From positions 124,001-188,000 of the forward strand of contig NZ_JALPVJ010000005.1 of NCBI RefSeq assembly GCF_023544445.1: a DNA stretch of 64,000 nt, in the 5' to 3' direction. Of this stretch, positions 1 to 8,336 are shown in pieces; positions within the stretch are counted from its first letter, which is position 1; each line of letters opens with the position of its first letter. Both the position numbers and the translations under genes were made by a program. Source of the stretch: Actinoplanes sp. M2I2. Lineage in GTDB: Bacteria; Actinomycetota; Actinomycetes; Mycobacteriales; Micromonosporaceae. Under the pieces are notes generated by a model. It was not told the origin of the DNA, made no database searches, and saw only the letters and a program-made list of their open reading frames with translations.

Positions 1-1
1 C

Positions 2-121
2 ATCGTCGTGGCCCTGGCCAACCCGACCGACGCCGGCACGTTCATCGGCATCGGTTTCGCCGTACCCATCGGGGCCGCCCTCGGCGCCGGGGAGGGCGAC
101 GGCCAGAACCCCCCGCTGTGA
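2..121 (+). CDS. C-terminus of a probable trypsin-like (S1C/HtrA-type) serine protease, partial
   Basis: An open frame enters from the left edge and stops at TGA 119-121. The visible 39 residues contain GTFIGIGFAVPI, which resembles the last strands of trypsin-like S1C peptidases, where a GIGFAIP-type segment follows the active-site serine loop. The catalytic residues lie outside the window. The next gene begins 37 bases later on the same strand, so this protease may be the first gene of the MoxR operon. The call rests on a short motif only; the frame and stop are certain, the family is an inference. Confidence 0.5.
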   Translation: MVVALANPTDAGTFIGIGFAVPIGAALGAGEGDGQNPPL

Positions 122-158
122 CCCGACGTTGTCGCCACGAGACTCTGAGGACGGACGC

Positions 159-1175
159 ATGAACCTGCCGGCACGCGGCGCCCACCCCTTCACCGACGCC
201 CCGCCGGCCTCGGCCGGACCGATCGAGAAGGTCCTCTACGAGGTCAAGAAGACCATCGTGGGTCAGGACAATCTGCTCGAGCGGCTGCTCGTGGCCCTGC
301 TCGCCCGCGGGCACATCCTGGTCGAGGGCGTGCCCGGGCTGGCCAAGACGCTCGCCGTGAAGTCGCTGGCCGACGCGATCGGCGGCGACTTCCACCGGGT
401 GCAGTTCACCCCCGACCTGGTGCCGGCCGACATCGTCGGCACCCGCGTGTACCACCAGCCGACCGGCGAGTTCCAGGTGCAGCTGGGCCCGGTCTTCACC
501 AACCTGCTGCTCGCCGACGAGATCAACCGCGCGCCGGCCAAGGTGCAGAGCGCGCTGCTCGAGGTGATGCAGGAACGCCAGGTGACGATCGGCCGCGAGA
601 CCCACAAGGTGCCCAACCCGTTCCTGGTCATGGCCACCCAGAACCCGATCGAGACCGAGGGCACCTATCCGCTCCCGGAGGCCCAGATCGACCGGTTCAT
701 GATGAAGGTGATCGTCGGCTATCCCAGCCCCACCGAGGAGTTCGTCGTCGTCGAGCGGGCCCTCGCCCCAGCCGCGGTGATCCAGAAGATCATCGACCCC
801 GGGACGCTGGTCTCGCTGCAGCAGCAGGCCGACCGGGTGTACGTGGACCCGTCGCTGATCGAGTTCGCGGTGCAGCTGGCCCACGCCACCCGCGATCCGG
901 CCCGCATCGGCCTGACCGACCTGGCCCGGTACGTCACCTTCGGGGCCAGCCCCCGGTCGTCGATCAGCCTCGTGCTGGCCGCCCGGGCGCTCGCCTTCAT
1001 CCGCGGGCGCGAGTACGTCGTACCGGAGGATCTGACCGATCTGGCCCTGGACGTGCTGCGGCACCGGCTCGTGCTGTCCTACGAGGCGCTCTCGGACGAG
1101 GTGACCGCCGACGTGATCCTGCAGAAGGTGCTGGCCAACGTCGCGATCCCGGAGCCGGCCGGCCGAGGCCGCTGA
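159..1175 (+). CDS. MoxR family AAA+ ATPase
   Basis: A 338-residue AAA+ ATPase of the MoxR family, which acts as a chaperone-like remodeller of VWA-domain partners. Walker A is GVPGLAKT at residues 57-64 and Walker B is LLLADE at about 116-121. The sensor region ATQNPIETEGTYPLPEAQ is typical of MoxR. I chose ATG 159 because a GAGG element lies 8 bases upstream; a TTG at 129 would add ten residues. It is the first of four tightly packed genes (MoxR, DUF58, two VWA proteins), the classic arrangement for this family. The physiological client is not evident from the sequence. Confidence 0.93.
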   Translation: MNLPARGAHPFTDAPPASAGPIEKVLYEVKKTIVGQDNLLERLLVALLARGHILVEGVPGLAKTLAVKSLADAIGGDFHRVQFTPDLVPADIVGTRVYHQPTGEFQVQLGPVFTNLLLADEINRAPAKVQSALLEVMQERQVTIGRETHKVPNPFLVMATQNPIETEGTYPLPEAQIDRFMMKVIVGYPSPTEEFVVVERALAPAAVIQKIIDPGTLVSLQQQADRVYVDPSLIEFAVQLAHATRDPARIGLTDLARYVTFGASPRSSISLVLAARALAFIRGREYVVPEDLTDLALDVLRHRLVLSYEALSDEVTADVILQKVLANVAIPEPAGRGR

Positions 1176-1176
1176 G

Positions 1177-2064
1177 ATGAGCTCCGCACCGGACAGGTTG
1201 CTCAGACGCCTCGAGTGGCGGCTCGGGCGGCGTCTCGACGGGCGTCTGCAGGGCAGCTACCGCACGGTGTGGCACGGCGCCGGCATCGACTTCACCGACC
1301 TGCGGCTCTACGCGGCCGAGGACGACGTCCGGCACATCGACTGGAACGTGACGGCCCGCCTGGACGAGCCGTACGTCCGGCAGTACACCGAGGACCGGGA
1401 GATGACCGCCTGGCTGGTGATCGACCGGTCGGCGTCGATGCGGTTCGGCCAGGGCGCCGGCAAGGAGTCGACGGCCACCGAGCTGGCCGTGAGCATCGCG
1501 CGGCTGATCTCGCGGGGCGGCAACCGGGTCGGCGCGATCCTCTACGACAACGCCGGCCACCAGGTCATCCCGCCCCGCGGCGGCCGCGACCAGGTCCTGC
1601 GGATCACCCGGGAGCTGTTGCGGCCGGCGCCGAAGGGCCGGCCCGGCACGACCACCGACCTGGCGGCCATGCTGCGGCTGGCCGCGACCACCACGTCGCG
1701 CCGGCGCAGCCTGGTCTTCGTGATGAGCGACTTCATCGGCGAGCAGGGCTGGGACAGGCCGCTGGCCCAGCTCACCCACCGGCACGAGGTCGTGGTGGTG
1801 CGGGTCGTCGACCCGGCCGAGGTGGAGCTGCCCGACCTCGGCGTGATCCTGGTCGAGGACGCCGAGACCGGGGAGCAGCTGCTGGTCGACACCAGCGATC
1901 CGCTGCTGCGGGCCCGGCTGGCCGACCAGGCGGGCGCCCGCGAGACCGAACTGGCCGAGGGCATGCGCCGGGCCGGGGTCAGCGCCCAGCGCATCACGAC
2001 CGATCAGGACCTGCTCGCGGTGCTGATCGACATGGTCCGGCGCTCGGGGCGGGGGCGCCGGTGA
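1177..2064 (+). CDS. DUF58 domain protein (VWA-like) of the MoxR operon
   Basis: A 295-residue DUF58 protein. The segment DFTDLRLYAAEDDVRHIDWN matches the conserved DUF58 core, in which a basic N-terminus leads to a DxRxYxxGDDxRxIDW-like motif. A VWA-like MIDAS follows (VIDRSASM, about residue 87). The start codon lies one base after the MoxR stop, so the two are translationally coupled. DUF58 proteins are regular partners of MoxR ATPases and are thought to link the ATPase to VWA proteins. No signal peptide is seen, consistent with a cytoplasmic or membrane-peripheral place. Confidence 0.9.
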   Translation: MSSAPDRLLRRLEWRLGRRLDGRLQGSYRTVWHGAGIDFTDLRLYAAEDDVRHIDWNVTARLDEPYVRQYTEDREMTAWLVIDRSASMRFGQGAGKESTATELAVSIARLISRGGNRVGAILYDNAGHQVIPPRGGRDQVLRITRELLRPAPKGRPGTTTDLAAMLRLAATTTSRRRSLVFVMSDFIGEQGWDRPLAQLTHRHEVVVVRVVDPAEVELPDLGVILVEDAETGEQLLVDTSDPLLRARLADQAGARETELAEGMRRAGVSAQRITTDQDLLAVLIDMVRRSGRGRR

Positions 2065-3029
2065 GCTTCCTCTATCCGGCCGTGCTCGGCGTGGCCCTGC
2101 TCGTCACCGCCGCGGCCGTCGTGGCGTACGTCCGGCTCCAGCGGCGTCGCACCGCCGCGCTGGCCCGGTCGGGCTTCGCCGGAGTGCTGACCCGCGGCGC
2201 GGCGGTGCGCCGGCACCTTCCGTACGCGCTGATCCTGATCGCCCTGCCGATCCTGCTCGTGGGGCTGGCCCGGCCGCAGGCCGAAGTCACCGTGCCGCGC
2301 GTGTCGGGGACCGTGCTGCTGGCCTTCGACGTGTCCAACAGCATGCGGGCCGGCGACGTGCAGCCGACCCGGCTCGCCGCCGCCCAGGCCGCCGCCAAGG
2401 AATTCGTCGACGACCAGCCCGAGACGGTCGACGTCGGGGTGCTCGTCTTCGGCGACCAGGCGCTGCTCACCCAGGCGCCCTCGGACGACCACCAGGCCGC
2501 GCGGGCCGCGATCGACCGCCTGGCGGCCAGTGGTGGCACCTCGCTGGGCCAGGCCATCCTGGTCGCGCTGGGCACGATCACCGGCAAGCCGGCCACCCTG
2601 CCCGAGGACGGCGCCGCGCCGCCCGACCTCGGCTACTGGCCGTCGGCCACGGTCGTGATCTTCTCGGACGGCCAGGAGACCGGCGGCCCGGACGTGGTGG
2701 CCGCGGCCGAGCTGGCGGCGGCCGCGGGCGTCCGCATCCAGACCGTCGGCGTGGGCACCGAACGCGGCGCGACCGTCGAGGTCGACGGCTTCCAGCTCGG
2801 CACGGCGCTCGACCCCGGGCTGCTCACCACCGTCGCGCAGACCACCGGCGGCGCCTACCTGCCGGCCGGCGACGCCGAGACGCTGACCGACACCACCAAG
2901 GGCATCGACCTGCGGCTGACCGCGCAGAAGGAGCCCCTCGAGCTGACCGCGCCGTTCGCCGGCGCCGCCCTGCTGCTGCTCATGCTCGGCGCCGTCCTGG
3001 GCTCCCGCTGGCACGGAAGGATCATCTGA
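2061..3029 (+). CDS. VWA domain membrane protein 1 of the MoxR operon
   Basis: A 322-residue protein starting at GTG 2061, which overlaps the DUF58 stop (GTGA). The N-terminus has two hydrophobic segments separated by a basic loop, and a third lies near the C-terminus, giving the BatA/BatB-like membrane anchoring of aerotolerance-type VWA proteins. The MIDAS motif DVSNS (within AFDVSNSM) is intact, so metal-dependent ligand binding is expected. Much longer frames that run in from 1215 are only the same frame read upstream inside the DUF58 gene. The role is probably as a client or scaffold for MoxR. Confidence 0.88.
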   Translation: MSFLYPAVLGVALLVTAAAVVAYVRLQRRRTAALARSGFAGVLTRGAAVRRHLPYALILIALPILLVGLARPQAEVTVPRVSGTVLLAFDVSNSMRAGDVQPTRLAAAQAAAKEFVDDQPETVDVGVLVFGDQALLTQAPSDDHQAARAAIDRLAASGGTSLGQAILVALGTITGKPATLPEDGAAPPDLGYWPSATVVIFSDGQETGGPDVVAAAELAAAAGVRIQTVGVGTERGATVEVDGFQLGTALDPGLLTTVAQTTGGAYLPAGDAETLTDTTKGIDLRLTAQKEPLELTAPFAGAALLLLMLGAVLGSRWHGRII

Positions 3030-4087
3030 TGTCGTTCAGCTGGCCGTGGGCCCTGACCGCCCTGCTGGCGGTGCCGCTGCTGCTGGCGATCCGCTGGTGG
3101 TTCAACCGCCGGCGCAAGCGGGCGGCGGTGACGGTGTCGAGCGTCGCGCTGATCCGGGCCGCGCTCCCCGGCCGGACGTCGTGGCGCCGGCGCATACCGG
3201 TCTTCCTCTTCCTGGCCGGCCTGCTGGCCCTGGGCGGCGCGCTGGCCCGCCCGCAAGCCTCGGTGTCGGTGCCGTCGAACAGCACATCGGTGCTGCTGGC
3301 GATCGACGTGTCGGGCTCGATGTGCGCGACCGACATCGAACCGAACCGTTTCACGGTGGCGACCGAGGCGGCCAAGCAGTTCGTCCAGCGGCAGGAGGAC
3401 GGCACCCGGATCGGCCTGGTCGCGTTCTCGGGCATCGCCGGCCTGCTGGTCGCCCCCACCACCGACAAGGACGCGCTGCTCGACGCGATCGGCACGCTGC
3501 GCACGGCCCGCGGCACGGCCATCGGGCAGGCCATCCTGACCTCCATCGACGCCATCGCCGAAAGCAACCCGCGAGTCGCCAAGACCGGGGTCGAGCTGGA
3601 CGCGCCCGGCCAGCTGGGCGACTACGAACCGGACACGATCGTGGTCCTGACCGACGGCTCGAACACCACCGGCGTCGACCCGGTCACCGCGGCCCAGCAG
3701 GCGGCGGCGCGGCGCCTGCGCGTCTTCACGATCGGCTTCGGCACCACCGAGCCGGCCCCCATGGTCTGCACCGCCGACCAGATCGGCGGCGACTCCCCGT
3801 TCGGCGGCGGCCGGGGCTGGGGCGGCGGCCGGGGCGGCCGCAACATGGAGATCGACGAGGAGGCCCTGACCCAGGTGGCCGACACCACCGGCGGCCGCTA
3901 CTTCCGAGCCGAGGACGCCGACCAGCTGGCCGACGTCCTGACCGACCTCCCCCGCGAGTTCACCCTGCGCAAACAGGAAGTCGAGATCACCTTCTGGTTC
4001 GTCCTGGCCGCCTCGGTCCTGGTCCTGACCGGCGTAGGACTCTCCCTCTGGTGGAACCGAGCCCCCGCACCCCGGCCAAGGAAGTGA
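3029..4087 (+). CDS. VWA domain membrane protein 2 of the MoxR operon
   Basis: A 352-residue paralogue of the preceding gene, starting at ATG 3029 that overlaps its stop codon (TGATG). It has an N-terminal membrane segment, a second one after a basic loop, a VWA domain with intact MIDAS DVSGS, and a C-terminal membrane segment ending in a basic tail. A glycine-rich loop (about residues 255-275, GGGRGWGGGRGGR) interrupts the VWA domain and is absent from VWA protein 1. It closes the MoxR operon and converges on the Nudix gene. Confidence 0.88.
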   Translation: MSFSWPWALTALLAVPLLLAIRWWFNRRRKRAAVTVSSVALIRAALPGRTSWRRRIPVFLFLAGLLALGGALARPQASVSVPSNSTSVLLAIDVSGSMCATDIEPNRFTVATEAAKQFVQRQEDGTRIGLVAFSGIAGLLVAPTTDKDALLDAIGTLRTARGTAIGQAILTSIDAIAESNPRVAKTGVELDAPGQLGDYEPDTIVVLTDGSNTTGVDPVTAAQQAAARRLRVFTIGFGTTEPAPMVCTADQIGGDSPFGGGRGWGGGRGGRNMEIDEEALTQVADTTGGRYFRAEDADQLADVLTDLPREFTLRKQEVEITFWFVLAASVLVLTGVGLSLWWNRAPAPRPRK

Positions 4088-4130
4088 TCACGACCAGCAC
4101 CGAGGAGCCGCGGCGGGTCCGGGCGTGCGG

Positions 4131-4643
4131 TCAACCGGTCGACGAGCCGTTCTCCAGGTAGACGGTGGTCGCCGCGGCCCTGGCGTCCAGGCAGGACAGC
4201 AGTCGCCGGGCCAGCAAGTCGGGCAAGGCGCGTGCGGCCTGGGCCGCCGGGAGAAACGCATACGAGCGGAGCTCGTCGGCCGGCAGCCGGATACCGGCGA
4301 TCTCCGGCGCGGTCAGCCGGCCACCGTCGAACACCACGATGAGGCCTTCACTGCGCCCGGGTCGCGGCGGAACCCAGTCGATGGCCAGCAAGCGGCCGGA
4401 ATCCCGATCAAGTCCGAGTTCCTCCTTGACCTCCCGGACGGCGGCCTGCCGAGGCGACTCGTCGAGCTCGACGGAGCCACCGGGCAGCTCCAGGAAGTCG
4501 ACATACGTCGGTTCCACCACGAGCACCCGATCCGACTCGTCGAAGAGAAGGACCGTGGAAGCCATCCGTTTACGCGGCAACGCCAGATCGAACGCTGCTA
4601 CCGGAACGGCCGGTTCGGGCTGGGAGGTCGCCTCGGGGGTCAT
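4131..4643 (-). CDS. Nudix hydrolase
   Basis: A 170-residue Nudix protein that should hydrolyse a nucleoside diphosphate linked to another moiety. The Nudix box is complete: it begins GGSVELDESPRQAAVREV and ends KEELGLD, with the metal-binding REVKEEL core. About 25 residues precede the domain and show no signal peptide. The gene is single, on the minus strand, and converges with the VWA operon. The substrate cannot be predicted from the sequence. Confidence 0.88.
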   Translation of the reverse strand: MTPEATSQPEPAVPVAAFDLALPRKRMASTVLLFDESDRVLVVEPTYVDFLELPGGSVELDESPRQAAVREVKEELGLDRDSGRLLAIDWVPPRPGRSEGLIVVFDGGRLTAPEIAGIRLPADELRSYAFLPAAQAARALPDLLARRLLSCLDARAAATTVYLENGSSTG

Positions 4644-4862
4644 CCTGGCACGCTACAGAGGTTGAACAGTTAGGTTGGGCCGGGTTCGGGGGCAGCTCGG
4701 TGCGCTACGGACGCGTCTGTCTCTAGCGGAAGACGTATGGTCGGTGCCCTTTCCGGTGTACCCGACTCACCTCTCGTAGCGCAACGCACTCAGAGCTGAA
4801 CGCGAAGTAGGCTTGGTCCGTCGGCAGCGCGAGGTGAGGCCAAGAGGCTGGTCGGTAACGAC

Positions 4863-5507
4863 TTATCCGGCTTGCGGGTCGGCCAGGCCGGCCCGCCATG
4901 CCCAGGCGGCCATGCCTACCCGGTTGTTGAGGCCCAGTTTCGCCTGGATATTCGCGACGTGGGTCTTGGCTGTACCGGCGGCGATGAACAGCTCGGCGCC
5001 GATCTGCGCGTTGGTCAAACCCTGAGCGACCAGCCGTACGATCTCGGTCTCGCGATGTGTCAAGGGATTGTCCGCCGGGGGCCGGTCGGGCTTGGTCACC
5101 GCGCGCAGGAGCCGGATGGTGACCTGAGGGCTGATCAGTGCATCACCGGCCATCGCCGCACGGACCCCCTCAATCAGAAGTGTCGGTCCGGACCGCTTGA
5201 GCAGGAAACCACAGGCGCCGTTGCGCAGTGCGGCTTCCACGTACTCATCGAGATCGAAGGTGGTGACCACAACCACCCGTAGGCCCTCTTGGGTGAGCAG
5301 CCGGGTCAGTTCCAGTCCGTTGATGCCGGGCATCCGGATGTCGGTGAGCACGACGTCCGGCCGTAGCCTGCGGGCCAGGGCCAGGGCCGTGATGCCGTCG
5401 ATGGCCTCGCCGACCACCGTGATGTCGGGCTGGGAGTCCAGGACGAGGCGGAAACCGCTGCGCACGTCCGGCTGGTCGTCGGCGAGCAGGACCCGGGTGC
5501 TGTTCAT
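4863..5507 (-). CDS. NarL/FixJ family response regulator
   Basis: A 214-residue response regulator with an N-terminal receiver domain (phosphoacceptor Asp56 in VVLTDIRMP) and a C-terminal LuxR-type helix-turn-helix (about residues 145-205, with LTHRETEIVRLVAQGLTNAQ). The start ATG 5507 overlaps the stop of the upstream kinase gene (ATGA), so the pair is co-translated. A start 36 bases further upstream is possible but lies deep in the kinase gene. It is expected to bind DNA when phosphorylated by the neighbouring kinase. Targets are unknown; the divergent secreted and membrane proteins are obvious candidates. Confidence 0.92.
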   Translation of the reverse strand: MNSTRVLLADDQPDVRSGFRLVLDSQPDITVVGEAIDGITALALARRLRPDVVLTDIRMPGINGLELTRLLTQEGLRVVVVTTFDLDEYVEAALRNGACGFLLKRSGPTLLIEGVRAAMAGDALISPQVTIRLLRAVTKPDRPPADNPLTHRETEIVRLVAQGLTNAQIGAELFIAAGTAKTHVANIQAKLGLNNRVGMAAWAWRAGLADPQAG

Positions 5508-6484
5508 GCCGTCACCACCGGAATGACGGCGACGACTTCCCAACCACGCTCACACGGCCCGGCCGACAGGGTGCCGCCACTCGCGGCGACCTGCTCCCGC
5601 AGGCCGGCAAGGCCTCGCCCGCCGCGCCTGGCACGCCGCTGCTGGGGCGGTGGCCCAGCCGTGTCGTTGCGGACCCGCACCTCCACACTGCAGGCGTCGC
5701 CGGTGACGGACACGTCGACCCGGGTCGCTGCGGGCGCGTGCCGCCGGACGTTGGTCAGGGCTTCGACCACGATCCGGTACGCCACCGCGGCGCTGTCGCG
5801 CGGTACCTCATCCATCCGGAGATTCTGGACGAGTCGCGCATCGAGGTGACCTGCGGCGCGGAATCGGTCAACCAGGCTCGGCAAGTCATCCAGCGCGGGC
5901 AGCGGCCGCACCGTGCCGGTGTCCGGTTCGTGCAGCATGCCGACCATCCGATCCATCGTGGCCAACGCGGCCAGACCCGCGGCTTCGATACGCGCTAGTG
6001 CCGGACCGGCCGCCTCCGGGCTGCTATCGGCGACGAAGCGGGCCGCCTGGGCCTGCGCCACGATCCCGCTGATGTCGTGGGCGACGAAATCGTGCAGGTC
6101 ACGTGCCACCTGCAGGCGCTGAGCATGCCGGGCCTGCTCGACGGCCACCGTCCGCCGGTGGGCCATCAGCCGCGGGTAGCCGCCGACGACCACCGCGACC
6201 ACGGCGGGCGTCGTCCAGACCGCTGCCGCGGCGATCCGTTGTGCCGCGGCCATGCCGTCGGTGAACGACCAGAGCACGAGCGCCATCGCGGCCGCGGCCA
6301 GCCCGGCAGCCGGGGCGATGTGCCGATGTGCCCCCCACCGCACCGCGACGGCCAGCAGCACCCCGAGGGTGGCCATCACCAAGAGGAAAGGGTACGGCGG
6401 TCCGCCGAGGTCGCCGACGAACGTCACACCCAGTGTGGACGTGCTGGCCGCCATGCTGATCCAGCCGAGGTGCCGACGCGTCAT
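5504..6484 (-). CDS. Sensor histidine kinase (HisKA_3 type)
   Basis: A NarX/DesK-type sensor kinase of about 326 residues. Four or five hydrophobic segments fill the first 110 residues, followed by the HisKA_3 dimerisation helix with phospho-accepting His131 in VARDLHDFVAHDIS and a HATPase_c domain (VVEALTNVRRHAP, then a GRGLAGLREQV G-box). The start at ATG 6484 gives a natural membrane N-terminus; in-frame starts at 6505 and 6559 exist and no ribosome site decides between them. It is coupled to the response regulator by a four-base overlap. Confidence 0.9.
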   Translation of the reverse strand: MTRRHLGWISMAASTSTLGVTFVGDLGGPPYPFLLVMATLGVLLAVAVRWGAHRHIAPAAGLAAAAMALVLWSFTDGMAAAQRIAAAAVWTTPAVVAVVVGGYPRLMAHRRTVAVEQARHAQRLQVARDLHDFVAHDISGIVAQAQAARFVADSSPEAAGPALARIEAAGLAALATMDRMVGMLHEPDTGTVRPLPALDDLPSLVDRFRAAGHLDARLVQNLRMDEVPRDSAAVAYRIVVEALTNVRRHAPAATRVDVSVTGDACSVEVRVRNDTAGPPPQQRRARRGGRGLAGLREQVAASGGTLSAGPCERGWEVVAVIPVVTA

Positions 6485-6643
6485 CACTTGATCGTAGGCG
6501 GGCATCGCCGTATGCCGATCGGCATAGACCGTTGCGGCCGGCATGCCGCACCTCGCCACATCGGCAGATGGTGGCGCACAACCAGCACAGCCGAGGCTGG
6601 TGAGGCAGCGGCGATCGGACGCCGCGCCTTCACCAGGAGTGAC

Positions 6644-7156
6644 ATGTCCCCATGGATTAAGGTGGCGGCCGTCGCCGCCCTAGGCGTTATGACGACACCC
6701 TCTGCCGCACAAGCCGCGCCGCCCGGCAACGCCGGTGTGTTCGGGGTGGGGCAGGTGGTACTCACCCAGCCCGATGCTGTCGGGCATCGGGTTTGGTTCG
6801 GAGTCCTGGCGTCGGCGGACGCGGCAGGTTCATCGCGCGGCCGTTTCTGGTTCCGGCACCTGCTTCCGGACGGCTCGGTGCTGGCGCAGGGCTGGGCCGA
6901 AGTGACGTGTCTACAGGTGACGGGCGATGTCGCACTGTTCACTGCGGTCGTTCCCGAGGGTGTCGGGGTAGTGAAGAACCACGCATTCGCCATGAAAGTC
7001 ATCGACGGCGGCGCGCGGCCGGATCAGGTGGCGTTCATCCAGGCCGGTGGCGGACCGGACCGGCCGCCGGCGAGGTGTATCGACTTCGACGTGGAGCATC
7101 CGGGTCAGCCCTATCACCAGGTTCGCGCCGGGGGGTACGCCGTCCATGGTGGCTGA
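6644..7156 (+). CDS. Small secreted protein of unknown function
   Basis: A 170-residue protein with a clear signal peptide (a lysine, a hydrophobic run, then PSAAQA/APPG at about residues 21-23). The start ATG 6644 has an AGGAG element five bases upstream. The mature part is beta-rich with GRFWFRHLLPDGSVLAQGWA followed by a conserved-looking cysteine (VTCLQV), and a second cysteine sits near the end, so one disulfide is likely. Similar small secreted proteins are common in actinomycetes but have no assigned function. It is divergent from the kinase operon and overlaps the next gene by 11 bases. Confidence 0.75.
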   Translation: MSPWIKVAAVAALGVMTTPSAAQAAPPGNAGVFGVGQVVLTQPDAVGHRVWFGVLASADAAGSSRGRFWFRHLLPDGSVLAQGWAEVTCLQVTGDVALFTAVVPEGVGVVKNHAFAMKVIDGGARPDQVAFIQAGGGPDRPPARCIDFDVEHPGQPYHQVRAGGYAVHGG

Positions 7157-8276
7157 GCGGATCTCATCGGCGCCGGTCACGGACCGGATCAGGTGGTGGC
7201 GGCGCTGGCCGGTCTGGTCGGGCTATGTCGCGGCCGGCTGGTCACTGATGTACGCCATGCTCGGGATGTACTGGACGGCCGGCGGCGACGGGTTCCCGTT
7301 CGCGCCGATCGACGACGACCGCAGATCGGGTTCGATTCTGGAGGGGATCCCGGTCGCTCTCGGCGCATCGCTCATGGCCGTGCTCGGTCTGATCGGTACG
7401 GTTGTCGCGCTGGCGATGGCCCGAGGCGCCGGCTCCCGCCACCAGTCGGCGGCGATGATCGCGTTCGGTTGGATCGTGTCGGCCGGCCTGACCTTGATCA
7501 TCCCCGACTACACCTTGATCACTGTGCTGGCGTTCGCCCCGCTGCTGCTGGTGTTCGCCTTCACCGGCGTGCCCGGCCCCCAGGACGGTATCGGCGACAT
7601 CTTGTACTGGCACCGGACCAATCTGATCATCCTGTTCGTTGGCGGTCTGCTGTGGGCCGCGGCCACGTTGGCCTACCAGCGGCGCAGGCGTGCGGCCTGT
7701 CAGCACTGCGGCCGTCGTCACGGATCGGCCAGCAACGGTCCGTCCCAGCAGACGCTGCTGAGGTGGGGGCGCTGGGCGGTCCTGGTCGCCTGCCTGGCGC
7801 CCCTGCCGTACGAGATCACCCGAATAGCCTGGTACTTCGGTCATCCTCTGGGCATCAGCCGGGATTTCCTCACCATGATGCAGGAAACCGACGGCATGCT
7901 CACCATCGGCTTGGGCCTCGCCATCGCTTCGGTGCTGGGTGGCGTGCTCACCCACGGCCTGGTCAGCCGGTGGGGCGAGGTCTATCCGCGGTGGATCTGG
8001 TTCAAGGCCGGGAAACCGGTACCACCGGCACTCGCGATCGTTCCGGCATCTCTCGTCGCCGTGGTTCTCATCCCAGCCGGGCTGATGATGTTACGGAACC
8101 TGGCGATCGGTGACGGGTGGGGCTTGCGTCTTGTCAGCGTGCCCTGGGTGCTCTGGGGCGCCGCACTCGGCGTGGCCACGATCACTTATCACCTGCGCCG
8201 ACGCGGCGCATGCCAGCACTGCGGCCACGGTGCGAGCACCGTGGCCGCAGATGCGGAGCCTCAAGACGCGGGGTGA
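7146..8276 (+). CDS. Multi-pass membrane protein with two cytosolic CxxC motifs
   Basis: A 376-residue integral membrane protein with about eight to ten hydrophobic segments. Each half ends in an arginine-rich loop followed by an almost identical CQHCG motif (Cys185/Cys188 and Cys356/Cys359), which suggests an internal duplication. The start ATG 7146 lies inside the last codons of the secreted-protein gene, so the two are probably co-expressed. I do not recognise the family. The C-terminus overlaps a strong inverted repeat at 8219-8250, and the IS630 element begins just downstream. Confidence 0.72.
   Translation: MVAERISSAPVTDRIRWWRRWPVWSGYVAAGWSLMYAMLGMYWTAGGDGFPFAPIDDDRRSGSILEGIPVALGASLMAVLGLIGTVVALAMARGAGSRHQSAAMIAFGWIVSAGLTLIIPDYTLITVLAFAPLLLVFAFTGVPGPQDGIGDILYWHRTNLIILFVGGLLWAAATLAYQRRRRAACQHCGRRHGSASNGPSQQTLLRWGRWAVLVACLAPLPYEITRIAWYFGHPLGISRDFLTMMQETDGMLTIGLGLAIASVLGGVLTHGLVSRWGEVYPRWIWFKAGKPVPPALAIVPASLVAVVLIPAGLMMLRNLAIGDGWGLRLVSVPWVLWGAALGVATITYHLRRRGACQHCGHGASTVAADAEPQDAG
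8219..8250 (+). terminator. Perfect 14-bp hairpin inside the 3' end of the membrane protein gene
   Basis: Arms at 8219-8232 and 8237-8250 are perfectly complementary and separated by the four-base loop CGAG. The hairpin lies 26 bases before the stop codon at 8276, so it is translated. No T-run follows. It may act as a transcription terminator or attenuator for the operon, or simply encode the C-terminal residues. Confidence 0.45.
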
Positions 8277-8336
8277 TCTATTGAAGCTCGGCGTGGCGTC
8301 GTGACTGGTGTCGATCACTTCTTGTAGGCCGGAGGG

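Noticed and set aside
129..158. TTG 129 as the MoxR start
   Set aside because: No ribosome site precedes it, whereas ATG 159 has GAGG at good spacing and a conserved N-terminal length.
4644..4862. A small gene or RNA between the Nudix and response regulator genes
   Set aside because: No frame, hairpin or promoter pair stood out in the 219 bases.
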